Positions 35,857 through 44,439 of a stretch of DNA of 62,305 nucleotides are shown here, one piece after another. Numbering within the stretch: position 1 is the first letter of the stretch; every line of letters starts with the position of its first letter. Origin of the DNA: a bacterium (GTDB lineage Bacteria; UBA10199; JACPAL01; GCA-016699445); contig DATIGE010000041.1 in the NCBI GenBank assembly GCA_035454885.1, positions 1-62,305 of the forward strand. Reading direction: 5' to 3'. The notes under the pieces are model-generated. The model saw only the letters and a program-made list of their open reading frames with translations. It made no database searches and was not told the origin of the DNA. A program made the position numbers and the translations under genes.

Positions 35857-38538
35857 CTAATCGATCAGCCAGCGGATGAGGGAGGCGACGGGGCTGTCGC
35901 CCTGCTGGATGGGGACCTCCCCCCGGTAGATGCTGCCGTTGACGGGGTCCAGGGTGACGACGTCGCCTTCCTTCAAAGTGATCCCGCCAATGGTGGCGGT
36001 GCGGCCCTCGCGGTCGACGGTGACGGGGATGCCGCCCACGTGGGGCCGGTTGCTGGCGCGCAAGTCGCCCTCCAGGTGGGAAACGCCGTTGCCCTCGTTG
36101 AAGATGGCGGCGCCGGCCTCGAAGGCATAGGCCGCGCTTTTTCCCGCGTCGGCGTTGTCGGTGACGAAAATGGCCTGGAGGCCGGCCGCCTGCAGGGCTG
36201 TGATGCCGGTTTCATCCAGGGCGATGGCGCCGATCCAGGGCCGCCCTCCACCCTTCGCCTCCGAGGCCAGGACGGTTTCGCCGCCCTGAAGATTCAGCCG
36301 CACGGCGCTCAAGGCCCCGGCGAGTCTTTCGCGCCCTCCCAGGAAGGCGATGCCGGACTCGCGGGGCATCCGTCCCTCGCGGATCATTTGAACGGCCCAG
36401 CGGACCTCGTCCTCGTAGCGAAGCTGGGCGCGCCGGACCTGGAGCAGCCAAATGCGGCCGCGCTCGACGGCGTATTCCACCTCGACCGGGTAATGAAAGT
36501 GGTCCTCGTAGCGCCGGATGCGCGCCGCCAGTTCCTCCGCGACCGGGGCGTCCATCGTATCCTGGCCGGGATGATTCCCGGAGACCAAGTCGATGCCGTG
36601 GACCTGGCGGCCGTAACGCGTGAGGGGGGCGCCTTCGCCCGTGGAGGAAGCGAGTCCGAAACCGCTGGCCGGGTCATCGTTGGTCTCGATCCACTCTTGC
36701 ACGATGACCGACGTCCCCATGTCTTCCGGAACGCCGTTGATGCGCCGGTAGAGTTGCGCGGAAGGATCGTTCCAGCTTCCGTAAACCTTTGCGACGGCGG
36801 CAACGGCCTCGTCGCGGCTGCCCACCTTGATGACCGTCAAAAGGGTCCCGGGCATGCTGACCGCGGCGCCCGAGCGGATGGAAACCCGGAGGCCGCCGTC
36901 GGCAAAGCCCTTGCCGGTCCGGCTCTCCAGTTCCTTCAGGGCCCGGTCGATCTGGGCCAGTTGATCGGCGTTCAAGCCCGCGTCTTCGGACAGGAGAACC
37001 GGGGGAAGCGCGAAGCCGGCGGGAACGGGCTCACCCATGCGAATGAGTTCGTTCAGTCCCTTGCCCTTGTTCCCCAGCTGGTAAAGATCGTCCTCCCGGC
37101 CCTCGCCCAGAAAGATGGGGGCATAAGGGCGAGGCGCGGCCTTTTGTTTGTGGAAGAGGGAATTCAGGACCTGCTCGGAGCGGTTGTGATTTCCGTTGCC
37201 GGCGTGCAGGGCGGCCAGGTGCTGGCCCAGGGGAAAGAGGGCGCTGGTGCGGTAGAGGCTTCGCGTGAAGCTGCGGATGTCGGATTCGCTCAAGCCCCAT
37301 TTCTTGCCGTGGGTTCGGACCAGGTCGTCGAAGAGGGAGTGGTAGGACGTCTTGACCTCCTCCAGCATGTGGGCGGCCAAGACGCCGTAGCGGCGGAGTT
37401 CCTCGGCCCCGCGGTCGGGGCCCAACGCCGGCCAGTTGCCGTGGACTTGGCGGAGACGTTCGGCCACGGCCAGCCAGCGCTCGTCTCCGAAGCCGGTTCC
37501 ATGGAGGACCTCGATCAAGGTCGCCATCTTCAGGGCCTGCTCCGCCGTGCCGGTTTCCTCGGGGTTGAAGGCGCCGAGGCCGAAGGCCGTGGCGTCGAGC
37601 CCGATGGCCAGGCGCATGAGATAATAGCGCTGCTGGGTGTCGATCTCCGCGCCGTGTGCCTCGAACGTCCGGCGGAGCGAAACCGCGAAAGAACCCAAGG
37701 CGTCCAAGGTGACCTGCTTGGGCCAATGGAGTTCGTCCTTCAAGGCGCGGCTGATGGAGGATTCCAGGATGCCGAGGTCGACGCCGCCCCGGTAGACGTC
37801 GTCATAGAGCTCCAGGCATCTTTCGAGGAGGGGGATCGCCTTTTCCGGTCCCTCCGCGCGGGCCTGGGTCAAGTACTGCACGATGACGGCGCGCGAATGG
37901 TTCTCGTGCATCGTCTCCCGGAAATAGCCCTGGGCGTCGTCGTCCATGATCTTCGAGACCTGGACGGCCAGGTCGAGCATTTGAAAGAGCTTCCTGGTGA
38001 TGGCGGTCGGCGTCCTCCGGTAAATCTGCACGCCTTCGCTGAGCGACAATTGCTCGGCGTAGGCCTGGAGTCTTTGCTCCATGGGATGAATGCGCACTCG
38101 TCCCTGAAGTTCGCGGATGTCGGTGAAGATCCGGTGGGCGATCTCCCCGGTCGAAAGGCGCTGGCTGAGGTCGACCTCGGGCAGCTCGGCCGCGTGCGAG
38201 AAATCCGCACCAACCATGTCCATGGCGCAGGAGGTCGGCGCGTAACTCGTCTTGGGTTCGGCCGTCCCGGCCATGCCGCCTTGAAAGACCTCGCGTTCCA
38301 CGTGCTCCGGGAGGTTCAGGACCCGGGCGACGCTCTGGAAAAGCGCGGGACTGCCCGCCAGGCGCGCCAGATTGTCGGGACGGGTCAATTCCCTCAGGTC
38401 CGACAGCCCGCCGAAGCCCTCGATCCGGCGGATGCTGGATAGAGCCGCATCGGTCGTCACGGTCGAGACTCCCCCAATGGCCGTGTTCAACGCACCCTGC
38501 AGAAGTCCCAGTGATTGTGGCGGAACGGTAAAAGTCAT
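35857..38538 (-). CDS. PPDK-like phosphotransferase fused to an unnamed helical domain
   Basis: The 893-residue protein has three parts. Residues 1-450 form an unrecognised helical domain shared with the downstream paralogue. Residues about 480-720 resemble the ATP-grasp domain of pyruvate phosphate dikinase/PEP synthase: LGNKGKGLNELIRMGEPVPAGF, LRVSIRSGAAVSMPGTL and SVIVQEWIE. Residues about 790-880 resemble the phosphohistidine swivel domain with His821 in GVSHLEGD and VVTLDPVNGSIYRGEVP. The PEP-binding TIM barrel is absent, as in rifampin phosphotransferase and related enzymes. An AGGGGG site precedes the ATG. It probably transfers ATP-derived phosphate to an unknown acceptor. Confidence 0.75.
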   Translation of the reverse strand: MTFTVPPQSLGLLQGALNTAIGGVSTVTTDAALSSIRRIEGFGGLSDLRELTRPDNLARLAGSPALFQSVARVLNLPEHVEREVFQGGMAGTAEPKTSYAPTSCAMDMVGADFSHAAELPEVDLSQRLSTGEIAHRIFTDIRELQGRVRIHPMEQRLQAYAEQLSLSEGVQIYRRTPTAITRKLFQMLDLAVQVSKIMDDDAQGYFRETMHENHSRAVIVQYLTQARAEGPEKAIPLLERCLELYDDVYRGGVDLGILESSISRALKDELHWPKQVTLDALGSFAVSLRRTFEAHGAEIDTQQRYYLMRLAIGLDATAFGLGAFNPEETGTAEQALKMATLIEVLHGTGFGDERWLAVAERLRQVHGNWPALGPDRGAEELRRYGVLAAHMLEEVKTSYHSLFDDLVRTHGKKWGLSESDIRSFTRSLYRTSALFPLGQHLAALHAGNGNHNRSEQVLNSLFHKQKAAPRPYAPIFLGEGREDDLYQLGNKGKGLNELIRMGEPVPAGFALPPVLLSEDAGLNADQLAQIDRALKELESRTGKGFADGGLRVSIRSGAAVSMPGTLLTVIKVGSRDEAVAAVAKVYGSWNDPSAQLYRRINGVPEDMGTSVIVQEWIETNDDPASGFGLASSTGEGAPLTRYGRQVHGIDLVSGNHPGQDTMDAPVAEELAARIRRYEDHFHYPVEVEYAVERGRIWLLQVRRAQLRYEDEVRWAVQMIREGRMPRESGIAFLGGRERLAGALSAVRLNLQGGETVLASEAKGGGRPWIGAIALDETGITALQAAGLQAIFVTDNADAGKSAAYAFEAGAAIFNEGNGVSHLEGDLRASNRPHVGGIPVTVDREGRTATIGGITLKEGDVVTLDPVNGSIYRGEVPIQQGDSPVASLIRWLID

Positions 38539-38613
38539 GATCCCCCTCGCGCGGGTTATCGGCCTGAAAAGGTAAAAGTTGTGGGTCTTTGGGGCGGGCG
38601 CCGGGTCCGGCGG

Positions 38614-39582
38614 TTACTTGTCCGTCAATTCGAACATTTTCTGCAATGATTTCAGGGCTCCCGGAAGGATCTCGGGCGGGATCGTGATCTCGGGCGTTAG
38701 GTCCCGGAGGCAGAGGTAGAGCTTCTCCAGGGTGTTTTTTTTCATGTAGGGGCACTCGTTGCACGCGCAGGCGTTGTCGGGCGGGGCGGGGATCAGGACC
38801 TTGTCCGGGGCCTTCTTCTCCATCTGGTGGAGGATGCCGGCCTCGGTGACGACGATGAATTCCTTCGCCGGGCTCTCCTGCACGAACTGCAGGAGTTTCG
38901 AGGTGGAGCCGATGAAGTCGGCGTGCTTGAGCACCGGCGGTTCGCACTCGGGGTGGGCGATCGCCAGCGCCTTCGGATGACGCATCTTGAGCTGGACCAG
39001 CTTCTTCTCGCTGAAGATCTCATGGACGATGCAGGTCCCGTTCCAGAGGACCATGTCGCGGCCGGTCTTCCTGATCAGATAGGCGCCCAGGTTCCGGTCC
39101 GGGGCGAAGATGATGGGCTGGTCTTTCGGGATCTGCGAGACGATCTTTTCGGCGTTTGAAGAAGTGCAGATCACGTCGCTCATCGCTTTGATCGCCGCCG
39201 AGCAGTTGATGTACGAGATGACGACGTGGCCGGGGTGCCGCCTTTTGAATTCGGAAAATTCCTTCGGCGGGCAACTGTCGGCCAAGGAACAGCCCGCTTC
39301 CAAGTCGGGAATCACGACCGTCTTGGCAGGGTTGAGGATCTTTGCCGTCTCCGCCATGAAATGGACCCCGGCGAAGGCGATGACGTCCGCAGTCGTCTTT
39401 TGGGCCCGGCGGGCGAGCCCCAGGCTGTCCTCGACGTAGTCCGCCAGGTCCTGGATCTCGGATTCCTGGTAGAAGTGGGCGAGGATCACGGCGTTCCGCT
39501 CCTTCTTGAGGCGCAGGATCTCGTCGACGAGGTCCCCTCGGGGGTCGATCTTCGGCGCGGCGCTGGATTCAATCGGAGCCAT
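38614..39582 (-). CDS. nadA: quinolinate synthase
   Basis: The 322-residue protein condenses iminoaspartate with dihydroxyacetone phosphate for NAD synthesis. It has the 4Fe-4S cysteines in [20 protein letters not shown] and CACNECPYM, plus LAHFYQ and HPECEPPV. The ATG at 39582 begins [10 protein letters not shown]. It is preceded by a good promoter. No nadB or nadC is adjacent. Its 5' end and promoter region occur again in degenerate form at 40582-40652. Confidence 0.95.
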   Translation of the reverse strand: MAPIESSAAPKIDPRGDLVDEILRLKKERNAVILAHFYQESEIQDLADYVEDSLGLARRAQKTTADVIAFAGVHFMAETAKILNPAKTVVIPDLEAGCSLADSCPPKEFSEFKRRHPGHVVISYINCSAAIKAMSDVICTSSNAEKIVSQIPKDQPIIFAPDRNLGAYLIRKTGRDMVLWNGTCIVHEIFSEKKLVQLKMRHPKALAIAHPECEPPVLKHADFIGSTSKLLQFVQESPAKEFIVVTEAGILHQMEKKAPDKVLIPAPPDNACACNECPYMKKNTLEKLYLCLRDLTPEITIPPEILPGALKSLQKMFELTDK

Positions 39583-39622
39583 ACATTAAATCTAAGTCCC
39601 TGGGTGCGAGGGTGTCAAATCG
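39552..39622 (+). repeat. nadA 5' control region, intact copy of a direct repeat
   Basis: This 71-base segment aligns without gaps to 40582-40652, with 57 of 71 bases identical by hand count. It includes the first codons of nadA and its promoter. The period is 1030 bases. The plus-strand equivalent of the TIGR02757-family start is degenerate here (CTG instead of ATG). Confidence 0.75.
39589..39618 (-). promoter_or_regulatory. predicted sigma-70 promoter of nadA
   Basis: On the minus strand TTGACA (39618-39613) and TAGATT (39594-39589) are 18 bases apart, just upstream of the nadA start. The -35 box is perfect and the -10 box has two mismatches. Confidence 0.6.
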
Positions 39623-39719
39623 ACGGGACGATGGAAGTCGGCTGGTCGTCTCAAGCGTCGCATGACAACTGAACGGCAACTCTTGTTCCCGCCTTCCGAT
39701 AAACAGGCCAAGGATCGTT

Positions 39720-40565
39720 ATGATCAATCCCGGTTTTCAGACGGTTGCCATCGTGACCACGCGCGCCCTGGCTGAATCGAGATTCGAGGAGTCTCAAACG
39801 GCGCTCGCTGGATTCATGGACAGGCTCGGCAATGAAATCGCCCAGGCAGGGTCCTTTGCGGATTCCTATTTTGCCGGTCAGCCCAAGTCAGGGGGGTTCC
39901 CTGGGATGCCCTTAAGGGATTTGTCCGACAGGAACGATTGGGCGTTCACGACGTCCTATGACGATGCCGAGGACCAGAAGCGGAACGATCTTTTTCGTAA
40001 GTTTCTGTCCGACGAGTTCCGTATCGCTTACAGAGAGGACATAGACGTCTTGGCCAAGGAGGCGCTCTCGAACGAGTTCTTCCTTCCGATCCAATCTTTA
40101 TGTCGTGGAATGTTGAACCTGACCGTCGCTTCGGTGGAGCACGCCCTTCATTCCGTCACTCTCTTGTCGGGTGCCGCCCTCTTCCATCCTTTCCTCAACC
40201 AGGGAGGCCTATCGAACCAGGTCAAGATGAAGGATTTCGGTCGTGCCTTACAGGGGGCCGGTGTGACGCCGGATCAGGAGGTCCTGGATGACTTCCTGGC
40301 CATCAAGTTCCTGCGCAACGCCTACGTGCACGGCTCTTGGAAAATCAATCAATTATCCTGGCTGCAGAGTCGTGGTTTCCCGGCCAATCTTCATCAGTTC
40401 GATCCCTCCCATTGGCGCAAGATGCAGGTGACGCAGGCGGCGATGATTGATTACATTTTAGGGGCGGCGCTCTTCGCAATGCCGGATCTCCACGTCATCT
40501 TGTATCGAATCCCCTTGCTCCGGGCACTCTATGAATCAAAAACGATCCCCCTTCAGTTTTCTTGA
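39720..40565 (+). CDS. unrecognised protein with a HEPN-like RNxxxH motif
   Basis: The 281-residue protein matches no family recognised by reading. In its C-terminal half the segment AIKFLRNAYVHGSW contains R-x4-H, the catalytic signature of HEPN ribonuclease-type domains, within a helical context. AAGGATC precedes the ATG at 39720. The gene lies alone between duplicated copies of the nadA 5' region, which suggests later insertion. HEPN proteins often act as toxins or antiviral RNases, but no antitoxin or nucleotidyltransferase partner is adjacent. A non-catalytic HEPN or chance motif is possible. Confidence 0.6.
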   Translation: MINPGFQTVAIVTTRALAESRFEESQTALAGFMDRLGNEIAQAGSFADSYFAGQPKSGGFPGMPLRDLSDRNDWAFTTSYDDAEDQKRNDLFRKFLSDEFRIAYREDIDVLAKEALSNEFFLPIQSLCRGMLNLTVASVEHALHSVTLLSGAALFHPFLNQGGLSNQVKMKDFGRALQGAGVTPDQEVLDDFLAIKFLRNAYVHGSWKINQLSWLQSRGFPANLHQFDPSHWRKMQVTQAAMIDYILGAALFAMPDLHVILYRIPLLRALYESKTIPLQFS

Positions 40566-40581
40566 CGGCTGGGTTCCGACA

Positions 40582-40652
40582 TCGGCGCCGCGCTGGATTC
40601 CATGGGACCCATAGAGTAAGCCCAAGTCCATGGGCGCGAAGGTGGCAAACCG
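40582..40652 (+). repeat. degenerate copy of the nadA 5' control region
   Basis: This is the partner of 39552-39622. On the minus strand it still spells a nadA-like start (MGPMESSAAP) that then diverges, and the promoter is decayed (TTGCCA, -10 lost). On the plus strand it carries the start codon of the TIGR02757-family gene. Confidence 0.75.
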
Positions 40653-41448
40653 GCCGGGCCGACAGAACCGCAAGAGGGAAGAGGCCAAGGCCCTGGTCCG
40701 GGGCCTTTCGGAGAAATTCGGGAAATCTTCGGTCGAAACCGATCCCGTTCGGTACGTGCATGCCTACACATCCCCGAAGGACCGCGAGGTCGTCGCCCTT
40801 CTCTCGGCCCTGCTGTCCTTCGGGAACGTCAAATCGATCCACGCCTCCATCGCCAGGGTCTTGGAGGTCGCCGGTCCGTCGCCCTCGGAGTTCGTCCGGG
40901 GGTTCAAGGCGGAGGCATCGGAGGCCGTCTTCAAGAGACTCGGCCACCGGTGGGTGAGGGGGGCCGACCTGCTGCGCCTCTTTGACCTTCTCAAGTCACT
41001 GACGCTCCGGTTCGGCGGCGTGAAGGAGGCCTTTCTGTCCCACTATCATTCCACGGACCCGCACGTGGGGCCCATGCTCGAGCGGTTTTCGGACGACGTG
41101 TTTTCCAAGCTTCATAAGCCCGGGCTTTCGCGGGGCTTTCGTTATTTCTTCCCGTCCCCGGCCGACGGCTCGCCCTGCAAGCGGCTCTGCATGTTCCTCC
41201 GTTGGATGGTCCGCCCCGCCGACGGCATCGACCTCGGGCTTTGGCCGGAGATCCCGGCCTCGAAGCTCGTCATCCCCCTCGACACCCACGTCTGGCGCTT
41301 CGCCCGTCGGTTCCGCCTGACGCCTTACAAGAACCCCCGCTGGGAGTCGGCCCTGCACGTGACCGAATTTCTCAAGGAAATCGAGCCCTCCGACCCGGTC
41401 CGCTACGACTTCCCCATTTGCCACCACGGCATGGAGGAGGGGTGGTGA
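40630..41448 (+). CDS. TIGR02757/DUF2400 family protein
   Basis: The 272-residue protein resembles the DUF2400 family of unknown function: VRYVHAYTSPKDREVVALLSALLSFG, NVKSIHASI, FYFF-like RYFFPSPADGSPCKRLCMFLRWMVR and LVIPLDTHVWRFARRF. The family may be DNA-related, since its core resembles HhH-GPD glycosylases, but that is uncertain. The ATG at 40630 lies within the repeat copy and lacks a strong ribosome-binding site. It originally probably faced nadA directly. Confidence 0.85.
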   Translation: MGAKVANRPGRQNRKREEAKALVRGLSEKFGKSSVETDPVRYVHAYTSPKDREVVALLSALLSFGNVKSIHASIARVLEVAGPSPSEFVRGFKAEASEAVFKRLGHRWVRGADLLRLFDLLKSLTLRFGGVKEAFLSHYHSTDPHVGPMLERFSDDVFSKLHKPGLSRGFRYFFPSPADGSPCKRLCMFLRWMVRPADGIDLGLWPEIPASKLVIPLDTHVWRFARRFRLTPYKNPRWESALHVTEFLKEIEPSDPVRYDFPICHHGMEEGW

Positions 41449-41461
41449 ACGCTCCAAGTCA

Positions 41462-41491
41462 TTGAACTTATTTGACTTTATCCCATAGATT
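41462..41491 (+). promoter_or_regulatory. predicted sigma-70 promoter
   Basis: TTGAAC (41462-41467) and TAGATT (41486-41491) are 18 bases apart, in an AT-rich gap upstream of the thrombospondin-repeat gene. The -10 box is the same as that proposed for nadA. Confidence 0.4.
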
Positions 41492-41545
41492 TTTAAGGGC
41501 AACTTTTCCATTCCCCCACCGATAAATCTGCAGGGGTTGACGTGT

Positions 41546-42343
<798 letters not shown>

Positions 42344-42366
42344 GCGGAAAAGGTTGGAATCCCTCG

Positions 42367-42404
42367 AAGGCCCCGGGACCCCACGGTCCCGGGGCCTTTT
42401 TTTT
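42367..42404 (+). terminator. strong rho-independent terminator
   Basis: A perfect 14-base stem (42367-42380 with 42385-42400) closes a CCAC loop and ends in eight T residues. It terminates the thrombospondin-repeat transcript 23 bases after the stop. Confidence 0.9.
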
Positions 42405-42490
42405 CGCGTCGAACACCGACTGCGTCGGTGCCGCGCCCCTTCGGGGCTGGCCCGCGGCTACGCGGCTGATTCAAGCCCCGGTATCCGGCG

Positions 42491-42533
42491 ACAAAATAAA
42501 AAGGCCCTCAAGAAGAGGGCCTTTTTATTTTGT
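42491..42533. terminator. bidirectional terminator next to tRNA-Gly
   Basis: A perfect 19-base inverted repeat (ACAAAATAAAAAGGCCCTC and its complement) surrounds a five-base loop. T runs are present on both strands, so it can terminate the minus-strand tRNA and any plus-strand read-through. Confidence 0.9.
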
Positions 42534-42534
42534 G

Positions 42535-42607
42535 AGCGGGAGACGGGGATCGAACCCGCGACCTCAAGCTTGGGAAGCTCGCGCTCTACCAACTGAGCTA
42601 CTCCCGC
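42535..42607 (-). tRNA. tRNA-Gly (anticodon CCC)
   Basis: On the minus strand the cloverleaf reads GCGGGAG acceptor, D arm GCTCAGTTGGTAGAGC, anticodon stem CGAGC, loop TTCCCAA, stem GCTTG, then T arm GCGGGTTCGATCCCCGT and closing CTCCCGC. The loop gives CCC, decoding GGG. The 3' CCA is not encoded. It is followed by a bidirectional terminator and neighbours the lower-GC Fic fusion gene. Confidence 0.95.
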
Positions 42608-42634
42608 ACCTTCAAAAATCCAAGACCGGGCTGT

Positions 42635-42652
42635 CCTGATCGAACGATCAGG
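42635..42652. other. small perfect hairpin upstream of the tRNA-Gly
   Basis: CCTGATCG and CGATCAGG form an eight-base stem with a two-base loop, in the 107-base gap between the tRNA-Gly and the Fic gene end. Its role is unknown. Confidence 0.5.
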
Positions 42653-42714
42653 GCTCCCGCAATGAACTCACTCGTAAGCGGAATGTGCCCGAAAATCAAT
42701 AAGTAAACGGGATT

Positions 42715-44265
42715 TTATAAAGTCTTCCAGTGCTTCATTTCAGAGAGAATAAGCTTCGCAAAGGGAGCGATGTCCTCATGGACGGAAGCTTGCTCCAAGG
42801 ATTCCATATACTCTTTGCGTCGTTCCACTCGGATCACCGTCCAGTTGTATCCTCCCGACACCAGCATCAAATTCATGAGAAACCGGCCGATACGACCGTT
42901 CCCATCCATATAAGGATGGATATACACAAAAATAAAATGACCGAGCACGGAACGCACGGCAGCGCTTTCTTCTTGTTTGAGTACCTTGAATAAAGTCTCG
43001 ATGGAATCGGTCACCGCACTGAAGGGGAGAGGCACATGCCTGGAATTGCGAATATACACCGGAGCATTCCGATAACCTGCCAGATCCGAGGCCTTGAGCA
43101 GGTTTGCTTGCACCGATGGAGAAAAGAGTTGTCGGTACCAAGTTTGTAAATCTTCTTCGAAAATCTCTCCCGCGGACTTTCCCCGTTTGAAGACCTTATC
43201 GACGCTATCTATGACGGTCTGAAAGGCATCGTGATAGCCCTTGGCGGCCAAGGCGTTCATTTGGTTTTTGTCGTATTCACTGCTTTCCGGGTCCCAATTT
43301 CCGTCCGCGATTTTATTGATCAGCTCTTCAGTGACTTGATAGCCCTCGATGGACAGAGAGTGGTAGGCGTCTTGCGAATAGAGTTCTTGTATGACCTTTA
43401 AAGTCTTACCGGCGGTTTTGGGCAAGCCAGGTTCATCAGGAAAGATTTTAAGAACGTACGGCCTCATTTTTGCCCATAGGGCTTCGATCCGGCCGGAGTA
43501 GGGGGAGTCTAGTTTGATATGGCCGCTAAACGTCGGCTCATAACTCTGAAACGGATTCACCGGCTTGAGAACATTTCCCGCCGCCGCCATGTCACCGACG
43601 ATCTGCTTTGCTTTGTTTGGTTCTCCAAGAGCGTCATAGGCACCGGCCAGCCGGCTCGCCGCATTCACCGATTGAGTATCCAATAAAATACGCGAAACTT
43701 CGGCAACTGAAGTGAGCAATCGAAGGGCTATCTCGGCATTCAGCGGTTTATTGGAATAGTAAGAGGGGGCGAGTCTGCACAAGGCAAGGGCGAGTGGCAT
43801 GACATTAAGGCCGTTTTTATTTTCAACCTCGGCCGGGAAATTCTTGTTGTCCGCATAAAGAAACAACGAAGTGTTGTGTGGCAAATCGATCGTTTGGTTG
43901 CTGTTCTTCTTTGTGATGATCGTCAATTGGTTGGAGATAGCGTTTTCACCCGAATGCAGGTCAATCGAGGTTTCTGCGGAGAGGCAATATCCATTTTTGC
44001 CGAATCTGTCCGAGAGATAATACTTTAGGAACGACCAAAATCCCCCAAACCAAGCCGTACTGGTGCCATCGGCACCGGGCTTAGTGAGTAGGTACCAGCC
44101 CTTCATGACCTCCATCAGGCAACCGGCGGCGGAAAGGCGCTCCTTGACCCCACGCTCCAGATCCGAAGCCCTAAGCACCCCTTCTTGGCTGGCGGCCTTA
44201 GCCTTTGACAAGGCTGTAGCCAGCAATTTGTTAGGGGACTCCTTCTGTGTTTTGTCTGATGCCAT
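42715..44265 (-). CDS. Fic domain protein fused to AbiEi-like N-terminal region
   Basis: The 516-residue protein has a C-terminal Fic domain with His450 in HPYMDGNGRIGR, so transfer of AMP (or a related nucleotide) to protein is likely. The SLSIEG element (Glu307, position of the S/TxxxE inhibitory motif) lies N-terminal to it, marking a class II self-inhibited Fic. The first 110 residues (VLRASDLERGVKERL, EVMKGWYLLTKPG, YCLSAETSIDLHSG) look like AbiEi-type antitoxin regulators with a winged helix. Base composition is visibly lower in GC than the flanks. A promoter and a 23-base repeat array lie directly upstream, suggesting autoregulation. Confidence 0.85.
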   Translation of the reverse strand: MASDKTQKESPNKLLATALSKAKAASQEGVLRASDLERGVKERLSAAGCLMEVMKGWYLLTKPGADGTSTAWFGGFWSFLKYYLSDRFGKNGYCLSAETSIDLHSGENAISNQLTIITKKNSNQTIDLPHNTSLFLYADNKNFPAEVENKNGLNVMPLALALCRLAPSYYSNKPLNAEIALRLLTSVAEVSRILLDTQSVNAASRLAGAYDALGEPNKAKQIVGDMAAAGNVLKPVNPFQSYEPTFSGHIKLDSPYSGRIEALWAKMRPYVLKIFPDEPGLPKTAGKTLKVIQELYSQDAYHSLSIEGYQVTEELINKIADGNWDPESSEYDKNQMNALAAKGYHDAFQTVIDSVDKVFKRGKSAGEIFEEDLQTWYRQLFSPSVQANLLKASDLAGYRNAPVYIRNSRHVPLPFSAVTDSIETLFKVLKQEESAAVRSVLGHFIFVYIHPYMDGNGRIGRFLMNLMLVSGGYNWTVIRVERRKEYMESLEQASVHEDIAPFAKLILSEMKHWKTL

Positions 44266-44278
44266 ACCAAGTATAAAT

Positions 44279-44370
44279 ACTAGAAGTTGCTGCTTGTATT
44301 TACTAGAACATTAAGATACTTCTTACTAGAAGTTAGTGCAATATCTTTCTAGAAGTTGGTGCATCTGTTT
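44279..44370. repeat. array of four 23-base direct repeats upstream of Fic gene
   Basis: Units begin at 44279, 44302, 44325 and 44348, exactly 23 bases apart. Each starts [A/T]CTAGAA; units 1, 3 and 4 continue GTT and TGC. The array begins 14 bases from the start codon and overlaps the predicted promoter, so it is a likely operator for the AbiEi-like N-terminal domain. Confidence 0.8.
44313..44341 (-). promoter_or_regulatory. predicted sigma-70 promoter of Fic gene
   Basis: On the minus strand TTGCAC (44341-44336) and TATCTT (44318-44313) are 17 bases apart. Both overlap the 23-base repeat units, so bound repressor would block the promoter. Confidence 0.55.
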
Positions 44371-44439
44371 TTCTTCTCTTTTCCCCACCCATGCACCTCC
44401 TTGAAAATCAAGTGGCGTGTGGGGTAGAGAGGCGCCTTC

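Noticed and set aside
36040-38442. 800-residue plus-strand frame opposite the PPDK-fusion gene
   Set aside because: Antisense shadow of a high-GC gene; the minus frame has recognisable motifs.
42405-42490. RNA gene between the two terminators
   Set aside because: Small GC hairpins (42435-42447 and 42452-42465) are present but no promoter or known RNA pattern supports a gene.
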